From positions 1-5,245 of the forward strand of contig JALOTU010000449.1 in NCBI GenBank assembly GCA_025457725.1: DNA of 5,245 nucleotides, given 5' to 3'. Positions 1-5,170 of this stretch are shown here, in pieces; the first letter of the stretch is position 1, and each line of letters starts with the position of its first letter. Source of the DNA: Verrucomicrobiota bacterium (GTDB lineage Bacteria > Verrucomicrobiota > Verrucomicrobiia > Limisphaerales > DSYF01). The notes under the pieces were generated by a model that was not told where the DNA came from, ran no database searches, and saw only the letters and a program-made list of their open reading frames with translations. Position numbers and translations under genes: made by a program.

Positions 1-90
1 CCCCGGGCTCGACAAGACCAGGAGGCCGAGGATGGACAGGGCGAGGGCCGACAGGCGTGCGGCGGGGGCTGGAACCGGGTTTGTCATCAT
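1..90 (-). CDS. Secreted protein of unknown function, N-terminus only (runs off the window)
   Basis: Thirty codons are visible, starting at an ATG at 88-90 (a second ATG follows directly at 85-87) and still open at base 1. They begin MMTNPVPAPAAR and continue with a hydrophobic stretch rich in Leu, Ala and Ser (about residues 13-28), which reads as a Sec signal peptide. There is no lipobox Cys within the visible part. A purine-rich AGAGGA lies 8 bases before the ATG and overlaps the stop region of the upstream oxidoreductase gene. The gap between the two genes is 13 bases, so they are very probably co-transcribed and perhaps translationally coupled. In Verrucomicrobia and Planctomycetes such oxidoreductases often sit next to secreted sugar-processing proteins, for example of the DUF1080 type. 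That is context only, because the functional domain is outside the window. Confidence 0.7.
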   Translation of the reverse strand, partial: MMTNPVPAPAARLSALALSILGLLVLSSPG

Positions 91-103
91 CAGGGGTTTC
101 CTC

Positions 104-1456
104 TCATCCGAGTACCGTGTCGTAGGTCAGCGGGGCCACCTGGCGGCCTTCACCGGTGGTGATGGTGCGTGTGTCGGGATCGAACAGCAGGGCCAGGTTC
201 ATGCGCTCGGACATCTCAGCCAGACCGAGGACGGTGTTGACCTTGACCGCGAGCTCGACGTTGCCGTGCGGGGTGTCGCCGCTGCGGATGCAGTCGAGGA
301 AGTTCCGATGCAGGTTCTCGATCTTGCCCACCGGGTTCGTGTCCGTGAACGTCTCCTGGTCCAGCTCATCCGCAAAGAGCCGTTCGGGACGAAATTCCAC
401 GCGGTCCCCGGAGAAGTAAAGCGTGCCCTGCCGTCCGCGGATCATGTCCTGCAACCCGATCTCATTCACCGTGCTGCCGGCGATGACGCAGGTCAGGCCG
501 TCGGGAAACTCCGCGAGCACGTGCGTGGTGTCGGGGATCTCCCGGTCGGTGGAGACCTTCCGTGTGCCGGTGCAGACGACGCGACGCGGCCATTCCGGGC
601 TGCCGGTGGCCAGCATCAGCGGCGGGAACCGGTGGCTGAGGAGGTTGCCCAGGATGCCCGAGTTGTAATCAAAATACTTGTGCCAGGAAAAGTAACGGTC
701 GGGGGTCCAGGGCATCCGGGTCGCCCGGCCAAGCCAGCGGTTCCAGTCGAGGTTGTCGGGATTGGCGTCCGGGTCGGCGGGGAAAGTCCACTCGCTGTTG
801 TTCTTGTTGTTGCGGCAGTAGGAACTCTGCGCCCACACGAGCGGCCCCAGCAGGCCGTCGCCAATCCAGTCCGCAGCCTGGTGATACACGGCATCGGCGG
901 TGTACTGGGAGCCGTACTGGTAGATCTTGCCGGTGGACCGGACCTTGTCATAAACGTCCCATCCCTCCTGGAGATAGCGCGTCATCGGTTTCTCGCAATA
1001 GACATGCTTGCCCGCATCCAGGGCGTCGAGGGTGACCTGTCCGTGCCAGTTGTCCACGGTGGCAATGATCACGGCGTCGATGTCGCTTCGCTCAAGCAAC
1101 CGTTCGTGCTCGCGACAGCCGTCGCCCGCCTCGAGGCCGGCCTGGGCCAATGCCGCCTCCAGCCGCTTTTGATAAAGGTCGCAGACGGCGCCGATGGCCA
1201 TCTCGTTCTCCGCTGCGTGCTTTTTGAGGAGGTCAATGTGGTGGCTGCCCTGCGAGCCGGTGCCGATGATGCCCAGCACGATCCGGTTGTTGGCGCCGGT
1301 CACATTCGCGGAGGGCGCCTGGGTCTGGCCATACAGCGGTTCCCGCAGGAAGGGGGCGGCGCCGGCGAAGGCGCCAATCGCCCCGGCGCGTTTCAGGAAG
1401 GAGCGGCGCGATTCACCCGGGCCGCTGTTCGGAAGCGGTTTGTCGATCGTACTCAT
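104..1456 (-). CDS. Gfo/Idh/MocA-family NAD(P)-dependent oxidoreductase with Tat signal peptide
   Basis: The 450-residue product probably oxidises or reduces a sugar or cyclitol derivative and is predicted to be exported folded to the periplasm. Near the N-terminus is a twin-arginine motif (S16-R-R-S-F-L-K22), followed by an Ala/Gly-rich hydrophobic stretch to about residue 37. The Rossmann dinucleotide-binding loop is GIIGTGSQG at 62-70. The family's EKP motif is at 155-157 (HVYCEKPMTR), where the Lys is the usual catalytic and cofactor-contacting residue. The C-terminal Gfo/Idh/MocA domain begins around residue 180 and contains Trp/Tyr-rich substrate-pocket segments (about 235-265) and a conserved-type His275 in a GNLLSHRF stretch, where relatives often have Asp rather than Asn271. 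The length is normal for Tat-carrying members. I chose the ATG at 1456 because it places the Tat motif 16 residues in; the frame stays open to 1609, but that extension overlaps the btpA-like gene. No Shine-Dalgarno is visible. The exact substrate cannot be read from the sequence. Confidence 0.93.
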   Translation of the reverse strand: MSTIDKPLPNSGPGESRRSFLKRAGAIGAFAGAAPFLREPLYGQTQAPSANVTGANNRIVLGIIGTGSQGSHHIDLLKKHAAENEMAIGAVCDLYQKRLEAALAQAGLEAGDGCREHERLLERSDIDAVIIATVDNWHGQVTLDALDAGKHVYCEKPMTRYLQEGWDVYDKVRSTGKIYQYGSQYTADAVYHQAADWIGDGLLGPLVWAQSSYCRNNKNNSEWTFPADPDANPDNLDWNRWLGRATRMPWTPDRYFSWHKYFDYNSGILGNLLSHRFPPLMLATGSPEWPRRVVCTGTRKVSTDREIPDTTHVLAEFPDGLTCVIAGSTVNEIGLQDMIRGRQGTLYFSGDRVEFRPERLFADELDQETFTDTNPVGKIENLHRNFLDCIRSGDTPHGNVELAVKVNTVLGLAEMSERMNLALLFDPDTRTITTGEGRQVAPLTYDTVLG

Positions 1457-1471
1457 GATTGAATTGGAGCC

Positions 1472-1500
1472 ATTATCGGGGGCTGCGGCCCTTTCTGCAA
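1472..1500 (-). promoter_or_regulatory. Putative sigma70-type promoter of the Gfo/Idh/MocA gene
   Basis: On the minus strand a -35-like TTGCAG (1495-1500) is separated by exactly 17 bases from a -10-like GATAAT (1472-1477), which matches five of six consensus bases. The -10 ends 15 bases before the ATG at 1456, so transcription would be expected to start about 8 bases before the start codon. The mRNA would be almost leaderless, which fits the absence of a Shine-Dalgarno. The -35 matches only three of six consensus bases, so this is a sequence-based suggestion. It lies in the 61-base gap after the btpA-like gene, the only gap wide enough to start a new transcript here. Confidence 0.45.
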
Positions 1501-1517
1501 GGGCAACCGCCGGCTGT

Positions 1518-2309
1518 TCAGGATTCGATGAGTTTTGCCAGCGCGGCAACGCGCCGGGCGTCCACATGCCGGCCCACCTGCCCTCCAAACTTGAGCGAGG
1601 TCCCGACAATCACGCCGTCCGCGTGCCGAAGGTATTCCTTCACGTTGTCCCGGGTGACGCCGCTGCCGATCAGGAGGCGCGCCTGCGGCAGGGCGTTCCG
1701 GACGCGTTCCAGATCCGCCAGGTCCGCAGCCTGCCCGGTGCCGATGCCGGAGACAATCAAGGCGTCAGCGGAACCGCGCTCGATCGTGTCCCGAGCGGTG
1801 TCCTCGATGCTTCCCGGTCCCAGCGGCGCGGCGTGCTTGACGTGGACGTCGGCAAAGATCTGCGCTTGCGGGGCGATCTGGCGCCGGTATCGCACCGTTT
1901 CGAACGCGTTGCCCTCGATGAGGCCCTGGTCGGTCAGCATGACTCCGGAATGGACATTGACGCGGATGAAGCTGCCGCGGCAGGCGGCGCACAGGGCCAG
2001 CGCGGCCCGGGCATCATTGCGCAGCACATTGAAGCCGATGGGCAGTTTGACGTGGTCCTGCAGCGCCCGTGCCACGACCCCCATGGCCGCCACCGTCTCG
2101 GGCCCCACGGGTCCCTTGGCGAACGGCATGTCGCCAAAATTCTCGATAAACAGGGCGTGCGCGCCGCCACGGCTCAGGGCGACGGCATCGATCACCGCGT
2201 GGTTGATCAGGCGATCCATGTCGCCGTCCCAGCCCGGGGCGCCGGGCAGCGGAGGCAAATGAACCACCCCGAGAAACAGTTTGGGATGGAGTTCAAACAG
2301 GTTTTTCAT
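1518..2309 (-). CDS. BtpA/SgcQ-family TIM-barrel protein
   Basis: The 263-residue product matches the BtpA family, named for a cyanobacterial protein needed for photosystem I accumulation. Most homologues occur in non-photosynthetic bacteria, and their biochemical role is unknown; a (beta/alpha)8 barrel fold is expected. Recognisable family segments are GVVHLPPLPGAP (14-25), FIENFGDMPF (54-63), IGFNVLRND (91-99), FIRVNVHSGVMLTDQGLIEG (114-133), FADVHVKHAAPLG (152-164), LIVSGIGTG (184-192) and LIGSGVT (213-219). The last two resemble phosphate-binding loops of TIM-barrel enzymes. The length is typical. I chose the ATG at 2309 because it gives the normal N-terminus; the frame is open upstream to 2369 but only as a shadow of rnc. 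The start overlaps the last 17 bases of rnc, and no Shine-Dalgarno is visible, so translation is probably coupled to rnc. No photosynthesis genes are present, so no link to photosystem I is implied. Confidence 0.9.
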   Translation of the reverse strand: MKNLFELHPKLFLGVVHLPPLPGAPGWDGDMDRLINHAVIDAVALSRGGAHALFIENFGDMPFAKGPVGPETVAAMGVVARALQDHVKLPIGFNVLRNDARAALALCAACRGSFIRVNVHSGVMLTDQGLIEGNAFETVRYRRQIAPQAQIFADVHVKHAAPLGPGSIEDTARDTIERGSADALIVSGIGTGQAADLADLERVRNALPQARLLIGSGVTRDNVKEYLRHADGVIVGTSLKFGGQVGRHVDARRVAALAKLIES

Positions 2310-2998
2310 GTGAAGCGGTTTTGGGGGCGGCTTTGGGTTTGCGCTTTCGCCGTGGCGGCTTGCCGCCACTGTCCGCCTGTTTTTGTTTCAACAACTCGAG
2401 GGCGGCCAGGGCCGCGTTGGTTTCCGCGGTCTTCTTGCTCTTGCCCTGTCCGCGGGCCAGTTCCTCGCCTTCGTGGAGCACGATGCACTCGAATTCGCGA
2501 TCGTGGTCCGGGCCGGTGGCGGACACCATGCGGTAGTGCGGCGGCTCGGTGGATCCGGCCTGCAGCCATTCCTGCAGCTCGCCTTTGGGATTGGCGATCG
2601 CGGACACCTGCGGCAGTTCGGCGATGCTTTCCTCGAATTCCCGTGTCCGCCAGGGCGGAGATCCGACTGCGGCCCCCGTGCAGTTCCTCCCCCCGGCTGA
2701 GGATCAAGTGGTCGCCCAGCTCGAGCTTGCGGCTGCGCGCCGCCAGGGCATTGCGATTCACCATCTGGGCGCGGGCCTTGGTCAGCGACCCCTCGTCGAG
2801 ATCGGGAAAGCGTTCGTAGAGCGCGAGGGTCAGAATCAGCTGCAGCACGGCATCCCCCAGAAACTCCAGACGCTGGTTGTGCTGGCGGATGGAGGCCGGC
2901 TCCTGCGTGATGGACGGATGCGTGAGCGCGAGTTTGAGGAGCGCGATGTCGCGGAACTTGTAGCCCAGCCGCGACTGAAGATCGTTTAGCGCGCCCAC
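2293..2998 (-). pseudogene. rnc: Ribonuclease III, disrupted by an internal deletion and frameshift
   Basis: Intact RNase III cleaves double-stranded RNA in rRNA maturation and RNA decay. Residues 1-119 (2998-2642) carry the first part of the catalytic domain: LGYKF, ALTHPS, the signature HNQRLEFLGDAVL (metal ligands Glu45 and Asp49), and ALADT, whose Asp118 is a third ligand. The C-terminal part (2640-2293) is in another frame. It begins EFEESIAELPQ and carries a full dsRNA-binding domain (NPKGELQEWLQ, then REFECIV, GQGKSKKTAETNAALAALELL) and a Lys/Arg-rich tail. Compared with E. coli RNase III, about 22-26 residues are missing between the halves, including the fourth ligand (equivalent to E. 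coli Glu117), and the join is out of frame. As read, translation past Thr119 gives an unrelated tail that stops at 2306. The chosen start is GTG at 2998, with AGGAGG 4 bases upstream; an ATG at 3061 is possible but overlaps the preceding gene. A restored gene would encode about 258 residues, a normal length. A real deletion or an assembly error are both possible. Confidence 0.88.
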
Positions 2999-3011
2999 AT
3001 GCCCTCCTGGC

Positions 3012-3620
3012 CTAGGTGGCGCGTCCTTCCGGAACGGCGGCGCAATCTCCCTCGAGCTCATCCGCGACCGCCTCCGGACCGGTTTCGGGCGCAGGTTCCG
3101 GGGCCGGCGGCGGGTTGAGCCCATGCTCCATCAGCAGCGACACCTCCCGCTGCACCACGTCGAGCTGGTCGAGCTGAAGGTCGGGATCCACGATGGTAAA
3201 GACGTCGCCGCTCCCGGAATGTTCATACACAAACACCCGCTGGCCGTCGCGGCGCAGCTCCTCCTTCACTTTCAAGATGCGTTTGCGCTCCAGCATGACG
3301 GCCAGGATGTAGCCGGCGGGGATGTACTTCGGATCGTCCAGTTCGATGAGCCGTCGCAACAGCGATTCGGCGGTTGCCTTTTGCAGCGGTTCGGTCACCG
3401 GCGGCGGCGCCTCATAAACCCCCTGCCAATGGGAGACAAAGCCCTTCCGGGCACGCAGATCCTCCTGCGCTTGCGCCTCCCAACACTCCGGGCAGACATC
3501 GCTGCGCTGCAGTCCCTCCCGGTCCTCAAAAAGCGCGGTGTGATAGGGGGTCTTGTCCGCGAACGGCCGTTCGCAGGCGCTGCAGGCGTGGGCTCGGGAT
3601 TGGATGTTCCAGTCGTTCAT
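3012..3620 (-). CDS. Conserved-looking zinc-ribbon protein of unknown function, upstream of rnc
   Basis: The 202-residue product is cytoplasmic by appearance, with no signal or membrane segment. The N-terminus holds two CxxC pairs, CSAC (13-16) and CPEC (43-46), separated by 26 residues; they look like a treble-clef or zinc-ribbon metal site. A mostly helical region follows (about 77-125), with the charged segment MLERKRILKVKEELRRDGQR (109-128). Next comes a short beta-like stretch (VFVYEHSGSGDVFTIVDP) and then a helix before a Pro/Glu/Ala-rich tail (from about 170) that is probably disordered. I do not recognise a named family and assign no function. The ATG at 3620 was chosen over in-frame TTG codons at 3656 and 3623 because a plausible promoter predicts transcription starting near 3655. 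The stop codon is 13 bases before the rnc start, so the two are probably co-transcribed. That context hints at, but does not show, a role around RNA or translation. Confidence 0.83.
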   Translation of the reverse strand: MNDWNIQSRAHACSACERPFADKTPYHTALFEDREGLQRSDVCPECWEAQAQEDLRARKGFVSHWQGVYEAPPPVTEPLQKATAESLLRRLIELDDPKYIPAGYILAVMLERKRILKVKEELRRDGQRVFVYEHSGSGDVFTIVDPDLQLDQLDVVQREVSLLMEHGLNPPPAPEPAPETGPEAVADELEGDCAAVPEGRAT

Positions 3621-3661
3621 CAACGCGTCGAGCGGTCGCTTCGGAACCCGGCTCAAGGCGA

Positions 3662-3690
3662 AGTATCCGGTCGCCGGGGGGCGAGTTCAA
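3662..3690 (-). promoter_or_regulatory. Putative sigma70-type promoter of the zinc-ribbon/rnc/btpA-like operon
   Basis: On the minus strand TTGAAC (3685-3690, four of six -35 consensus bases) is followed after exactly 17 bases by GATACT (3662-3667, four of six -10 bases). Transcription would begin near 3655 and leave an untranslated leader of about 35 bases before the ATG at 3620. The site overlaps the stop codon of the small broken ORF upstream. Both hexamers are imperfect and no other evidence supports the site, so it is a suggestion. I see no operator or riboswitch beside it. Confidence 0.35.
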
Positions 3691-3910
3691 TCCTGTTTTC
3701 CCGGAGGATTCCTGGTGGTGGTGATGGCCATGAAGAACACTTCGTTCCCGTTGGCCGGCCGGCTGATGTCCGGATCTTCCGGGCGTCCATGAAGTGGCGG
3801 GCGCGGTCCGCCCCCAACCGCAATCCTTCATGGGCAACACCGGGCATGGGAAGCCGGCGCACATGGGGAACATCACCCGGGTTGATCAGGGGGGCGAGCC
3901 ACTCGAACAC
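3687..3910 (-). pseudogene. Small unrecognised coding stretch, apparently frameshifted
   Basis: From a GTG at 3910 one frame reads FEWLAPLINPGDVPHVRRL, then PMPGVAHEGLRLGADRARHF and MDAR, with mostly G or C at third positions down to about 3780. After that the same frame becomes poor: A/T-rich third positions and Ser/Pro-rich residues. A neighbouring frame becomes protein-like instead (EDPDISRPANGNEVFFMAIT, then TTRNPPGKQD and a TGA at 3687-3689). Adding one base in the CCCGG run near 3778-3783 would join them into a protein of about 74 residues. I do not recognise the family. The start is uncertain: no Shine-Dalgarno is evident, and the frame is closed by a TGA just upstream, so this could also be the remnant of a longer gene. 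Without the frame switch, the GTG frame stays open to a stop at 3653. Confidence 0.4.
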
Positions 3911-3912
3911 GC

Positions 3913-3948
3913 GCCCGGCTCATCCGGATGGCGAAGCATAAGCCGGGC
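3913..3948 (-). terminator. Inverted repeat after the transporter gene, possible terminator or RNA-stabilising hairpin
   Basis: GCCCGGCT (3913-3920) and AGCCGGGC (3941-3948) form a perfect 8-bp stem, mostly G:C, around a 20-base loop. The loop itself contains the 10-base palindrome CATCCGGATG (3921-3930). The structure begins 36 bases after the stop codon of the BASS transporter, where a terminator would be expected. No run of T follows on the minus strand, so it is not a standard intrinsic terminator; it may protect the 3' end of the mRNA or form part of a repeat. Confidence 0.35.
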
Positions 3949-3984
3949 TGCCTGCAAACGTCCCGGTCCGCAGCAACCCGCCCG

Positions 3985-4938
3985 TTACACGGAGTCCTTC
4001 TTCTCCGACGGAAGGTCAGGCAATCGCCGACGCCAAAAGGCCGCCAACGCACTGCCAATCAGCGAATGCATCACCGCCGAAATCGCGCCCGGAGTGGCGG
4101 CTGCGGGCAGATCCGGGAAGTTGCGCGACAGCACCACGGCCAGGCCGGAGTTCTGCATGCCCACCTCGGTGCTGATGGTGCGCCGGATCAATTCGTCATA
4201 TCCCAGCAGTCGCGCGAACAAATACCCCAAGCCAAACCCACCCGCGTGCAGCAGGAAAACGGCGCCCAGCAGGGAGCCCGCGGAGGCTTTGATGTCGGCA
4301 GCTCTCTGTCCCACGATGCTTGCGCAAATCAGAGCGATGGTGATCACCGCCACCAGGGGGGCGATCGGCAATATCACTTTCACCGCCCGGGGAGACAGGT
4401 GGTGCAAGGCCAGCCCGGCCAGCACCGGCACCAGCACCACCTTGACCGTGTCGAGCAGCAAGGCCCAGGCATCGACCGGCACATAGGTTCCGGCCAGCCA
4501 GCGGGTGAGCATCGGCGTCATGAACACCGCCGCAAAGGTGGAACACATCGTCATCAGGACGGACAGCGCCACGTTCGCCCGCGCAATGTAGGCCACCACA
4601 TTGGAGGCCGTCCCGCCCGGGCAACACGCCACCAGAATCAGTCCGACGGCCAGGGAGGTTTCCAGTTGGAACAGCCGCGCCAAGCCGAATCCGAGCAGCG
4701 GCATGATGGAGTATTGGCAAAGCACGCCGACCGCCACGGCGCGGGGCATGGTCAGCACCCGACGAAAGTCCTCCACGCTCAGGGTGATGCCCATGCCCAA
4801 CATGATCACCGCCAGACCGACGACAATGCTCTGGCCGGAAAACCAGGTAAACCACGCCGGTCGCACGAGCGCGGCGGCACACAGCCCGAGCACCCAGGCC
4901 GGGAACCAATTGGTCAGCACGTTGAGCAGGCGGATCAT
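3985..4938 (-). CDS. BASS-family transporter (bile acid:Na+ symporter-like)
   Basis: The 317-residue inner-membrane protein belongs to the BASS superfamily, which uses the Na+ gradient to import organic anions. It has a succession of hydrophobic segments consistent with about 9-10 transmembrane helices in two inverted repeats. Visible family features are MLGMGITLS..DF (46-58), CQYSIMP (74-80), the unwound crossover CCPGGTASNVV (105-115), NVALSVLMTMCST (122-134) and EVGMQNSGLAVVL (258-270). Residues matching the Na+ and substrate region of the bacterial ASBT homologue are kept: Gln75, Ser112, Asn113, Glu258, Gln262 and Asn263, plus His291 in the final helix. I chose the ATG at 4938 because it leaves a short N-terminus before helix 1. 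The frame is open for a further 100 codons to 5238, but that stretch is low-complexity and crosses the REP-like repeats. An alternative ATG is at 4971. The substrate cannot be read; bacterial members carry bile acids, pantoate, keto acids or other organic anions. It appears to be a single-gene unit. Confidence 0.93.
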   Translation of the reverse strand: MIRLLNVLTNWFPAWVLGLCAAALVRPAWFTWFSGQSIVVGLAVIMLGMGITLSVEDFRRVLTMPRAVAVGVLCQYSIMPLLGFGLARLFQLETSLAVGLILVACCPGGTASNVVAYIARANVALSVLMTMCSTFAAVFMTPMLTRWLAGTYVPVDAWALLLDTVKVVLVPVLAGLALHHLSPRAVKVILPIAPLVAVITIALICASIVGQRAADIKASAGSLLGAVFLLHAGGFGLGYLFARLLGYDELIRRTISTEVGMQNSGLAVVLSRNFPDLPAAATPGAISAVMHSLIGSALAAFWRRRLPDLPSEKKDSV

Positions 4939-5031
4939 TTGGAATCGGATCTCGCAGCGGATAATTCCCATCCCCGACGCCACCGGGGAAAGCGCGGAGC
5001 TTGCGGGCTGCGCCCGGACATGACAAGCCGC

Positions 5032-5050
5032 CAGGCGCGCCAGGCGCGCC
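5032..5050. repeat. Two tandem 9-bp units CAGGCGCGC
   Basis: CAGGCGCGC occurs twice in direct succession (5032-5040 and 5041-5049). Each copy creates the 8-base palindrome GGCGCGCC (5034-5041 and 5043-5050). It lies in the spacer about 95 bases upstream of the transporter start. A tandem palindrome could bind a dimeric regulator, but in such GC-rich DNA chance or replication slippage is equally likely. Confidence 0.5.
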
Positions 5051-5083
5051 GGATTCCTCCCGCGCGCATCGCTCGTTTTCGGG

Positions 5084-5162
5084 GTAGCGCCGGTTTTTAA
5101 CCGGCCTGGGGATAGGGGGGCATGCGGTGGGTTCAACTTGCCGGCTGGAAAGCCGGCGATAC
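5084..5162. repeat. Pair of inverted REP-like palindromic repeats
   Basis: Unit A (5084-5108) is GTAGC followed by a hairpin GCCGGTT-ttt-AACCGGC (stems 5089-5095 and 5099-5105). Unit B (5137-5162) carries GCCGGCT-ggaa-AGCCGGC (stems 5140-5146 and 5151-5157), then GATAC. Read on the opposite strand, unit B begins GTATCGCCGG against GTAGCGCCGG for unit A. The two hairpins are therefore diverged copies of one element in inverted orientation, separated by 28 bases. This is the layout of BIME-type intergenic repeats. Unit B starts 9 bases past the stop codon of the gene ending at 5171, so it may also stabilise that mRNA or help end it. I see no transposase here. Confidence 0.6.
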
Positions 5163-5170
5163 CTCCCGGG

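Larger units (their letters stand above)
4939..5170. other. Spacer between the upstream gene and the BASS transporter
   Basis: These 232 bases hold the inverted REP-like pair and the 9-bp tandem repeat, plus about 90 bases immediately upstream of the transporter ATG. In those 90 bases I see only a weak purine stretch (GAGAT) and no convincing -35/-10 pair. TTGTCA (minus strand, 5020-5025) could be a -35 but has no good -10 at 16-18 bases. The reading frame that crosses the spacer is low-complexity (Ser, Pro, Arg, Ala) and is not judged coding. Confidence 0.6.

Noticed and set aside
32..1462. A 476-codon open frame on the plus strand
   Set aside because: It lies opposite the Gfo/Idh/MocA gene, whose motifs are unmistakable. 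The plus-strand translation is low-complexity Val/Gly/Ala/Arg with no domain, a normal shadow in GC-rich DNA.
1488..1504. Intrinsic terminator after the btpA-like gene (GCCCTT, 5-base loop, AAGGGC)
   Set aside because: The stem is only 6 bp, has no T-run after it on the minus strand, and overlaps the putative -35 element. It is too weak to annotate.
1457..1609. A 51-residue N-terminal extension of the oxidoreductase
   Set aside because: It would overlap the btpA-like gene and bury the Tat signal, which must be near the N-terminus.
1194..2819. A 541-codon open frame on the plus strand
   Set aside because: It is antisense to three real genes (oxidoreductase, btpA-like, rnc) and has no recognisable motif.
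2306..2998. Programmed frameshifting as an explanation for the two rnc frames
   Set aside because: A ribosomal frameshift cannot supply the roughly two dozen missing catalytic-domain residues, and no slippery heptamer is visible at the junction.
3621..3984. A tRNA or other structured RNA gene in the intergenic stretch, prompted by GTGTTCGAGT near 3900
   Set aside because: The flanks of the TTCGA do not pair as a T-arm and no acceptor or anticodon stem can be built.
3928..5100. A 390-codon plus-strand frame rich in His, Gln and Arg
   Set aside because: It is antisense to the BASS transporter; its composition is what the complement of a hydrophobic membrane protein gives. No domain is visible.
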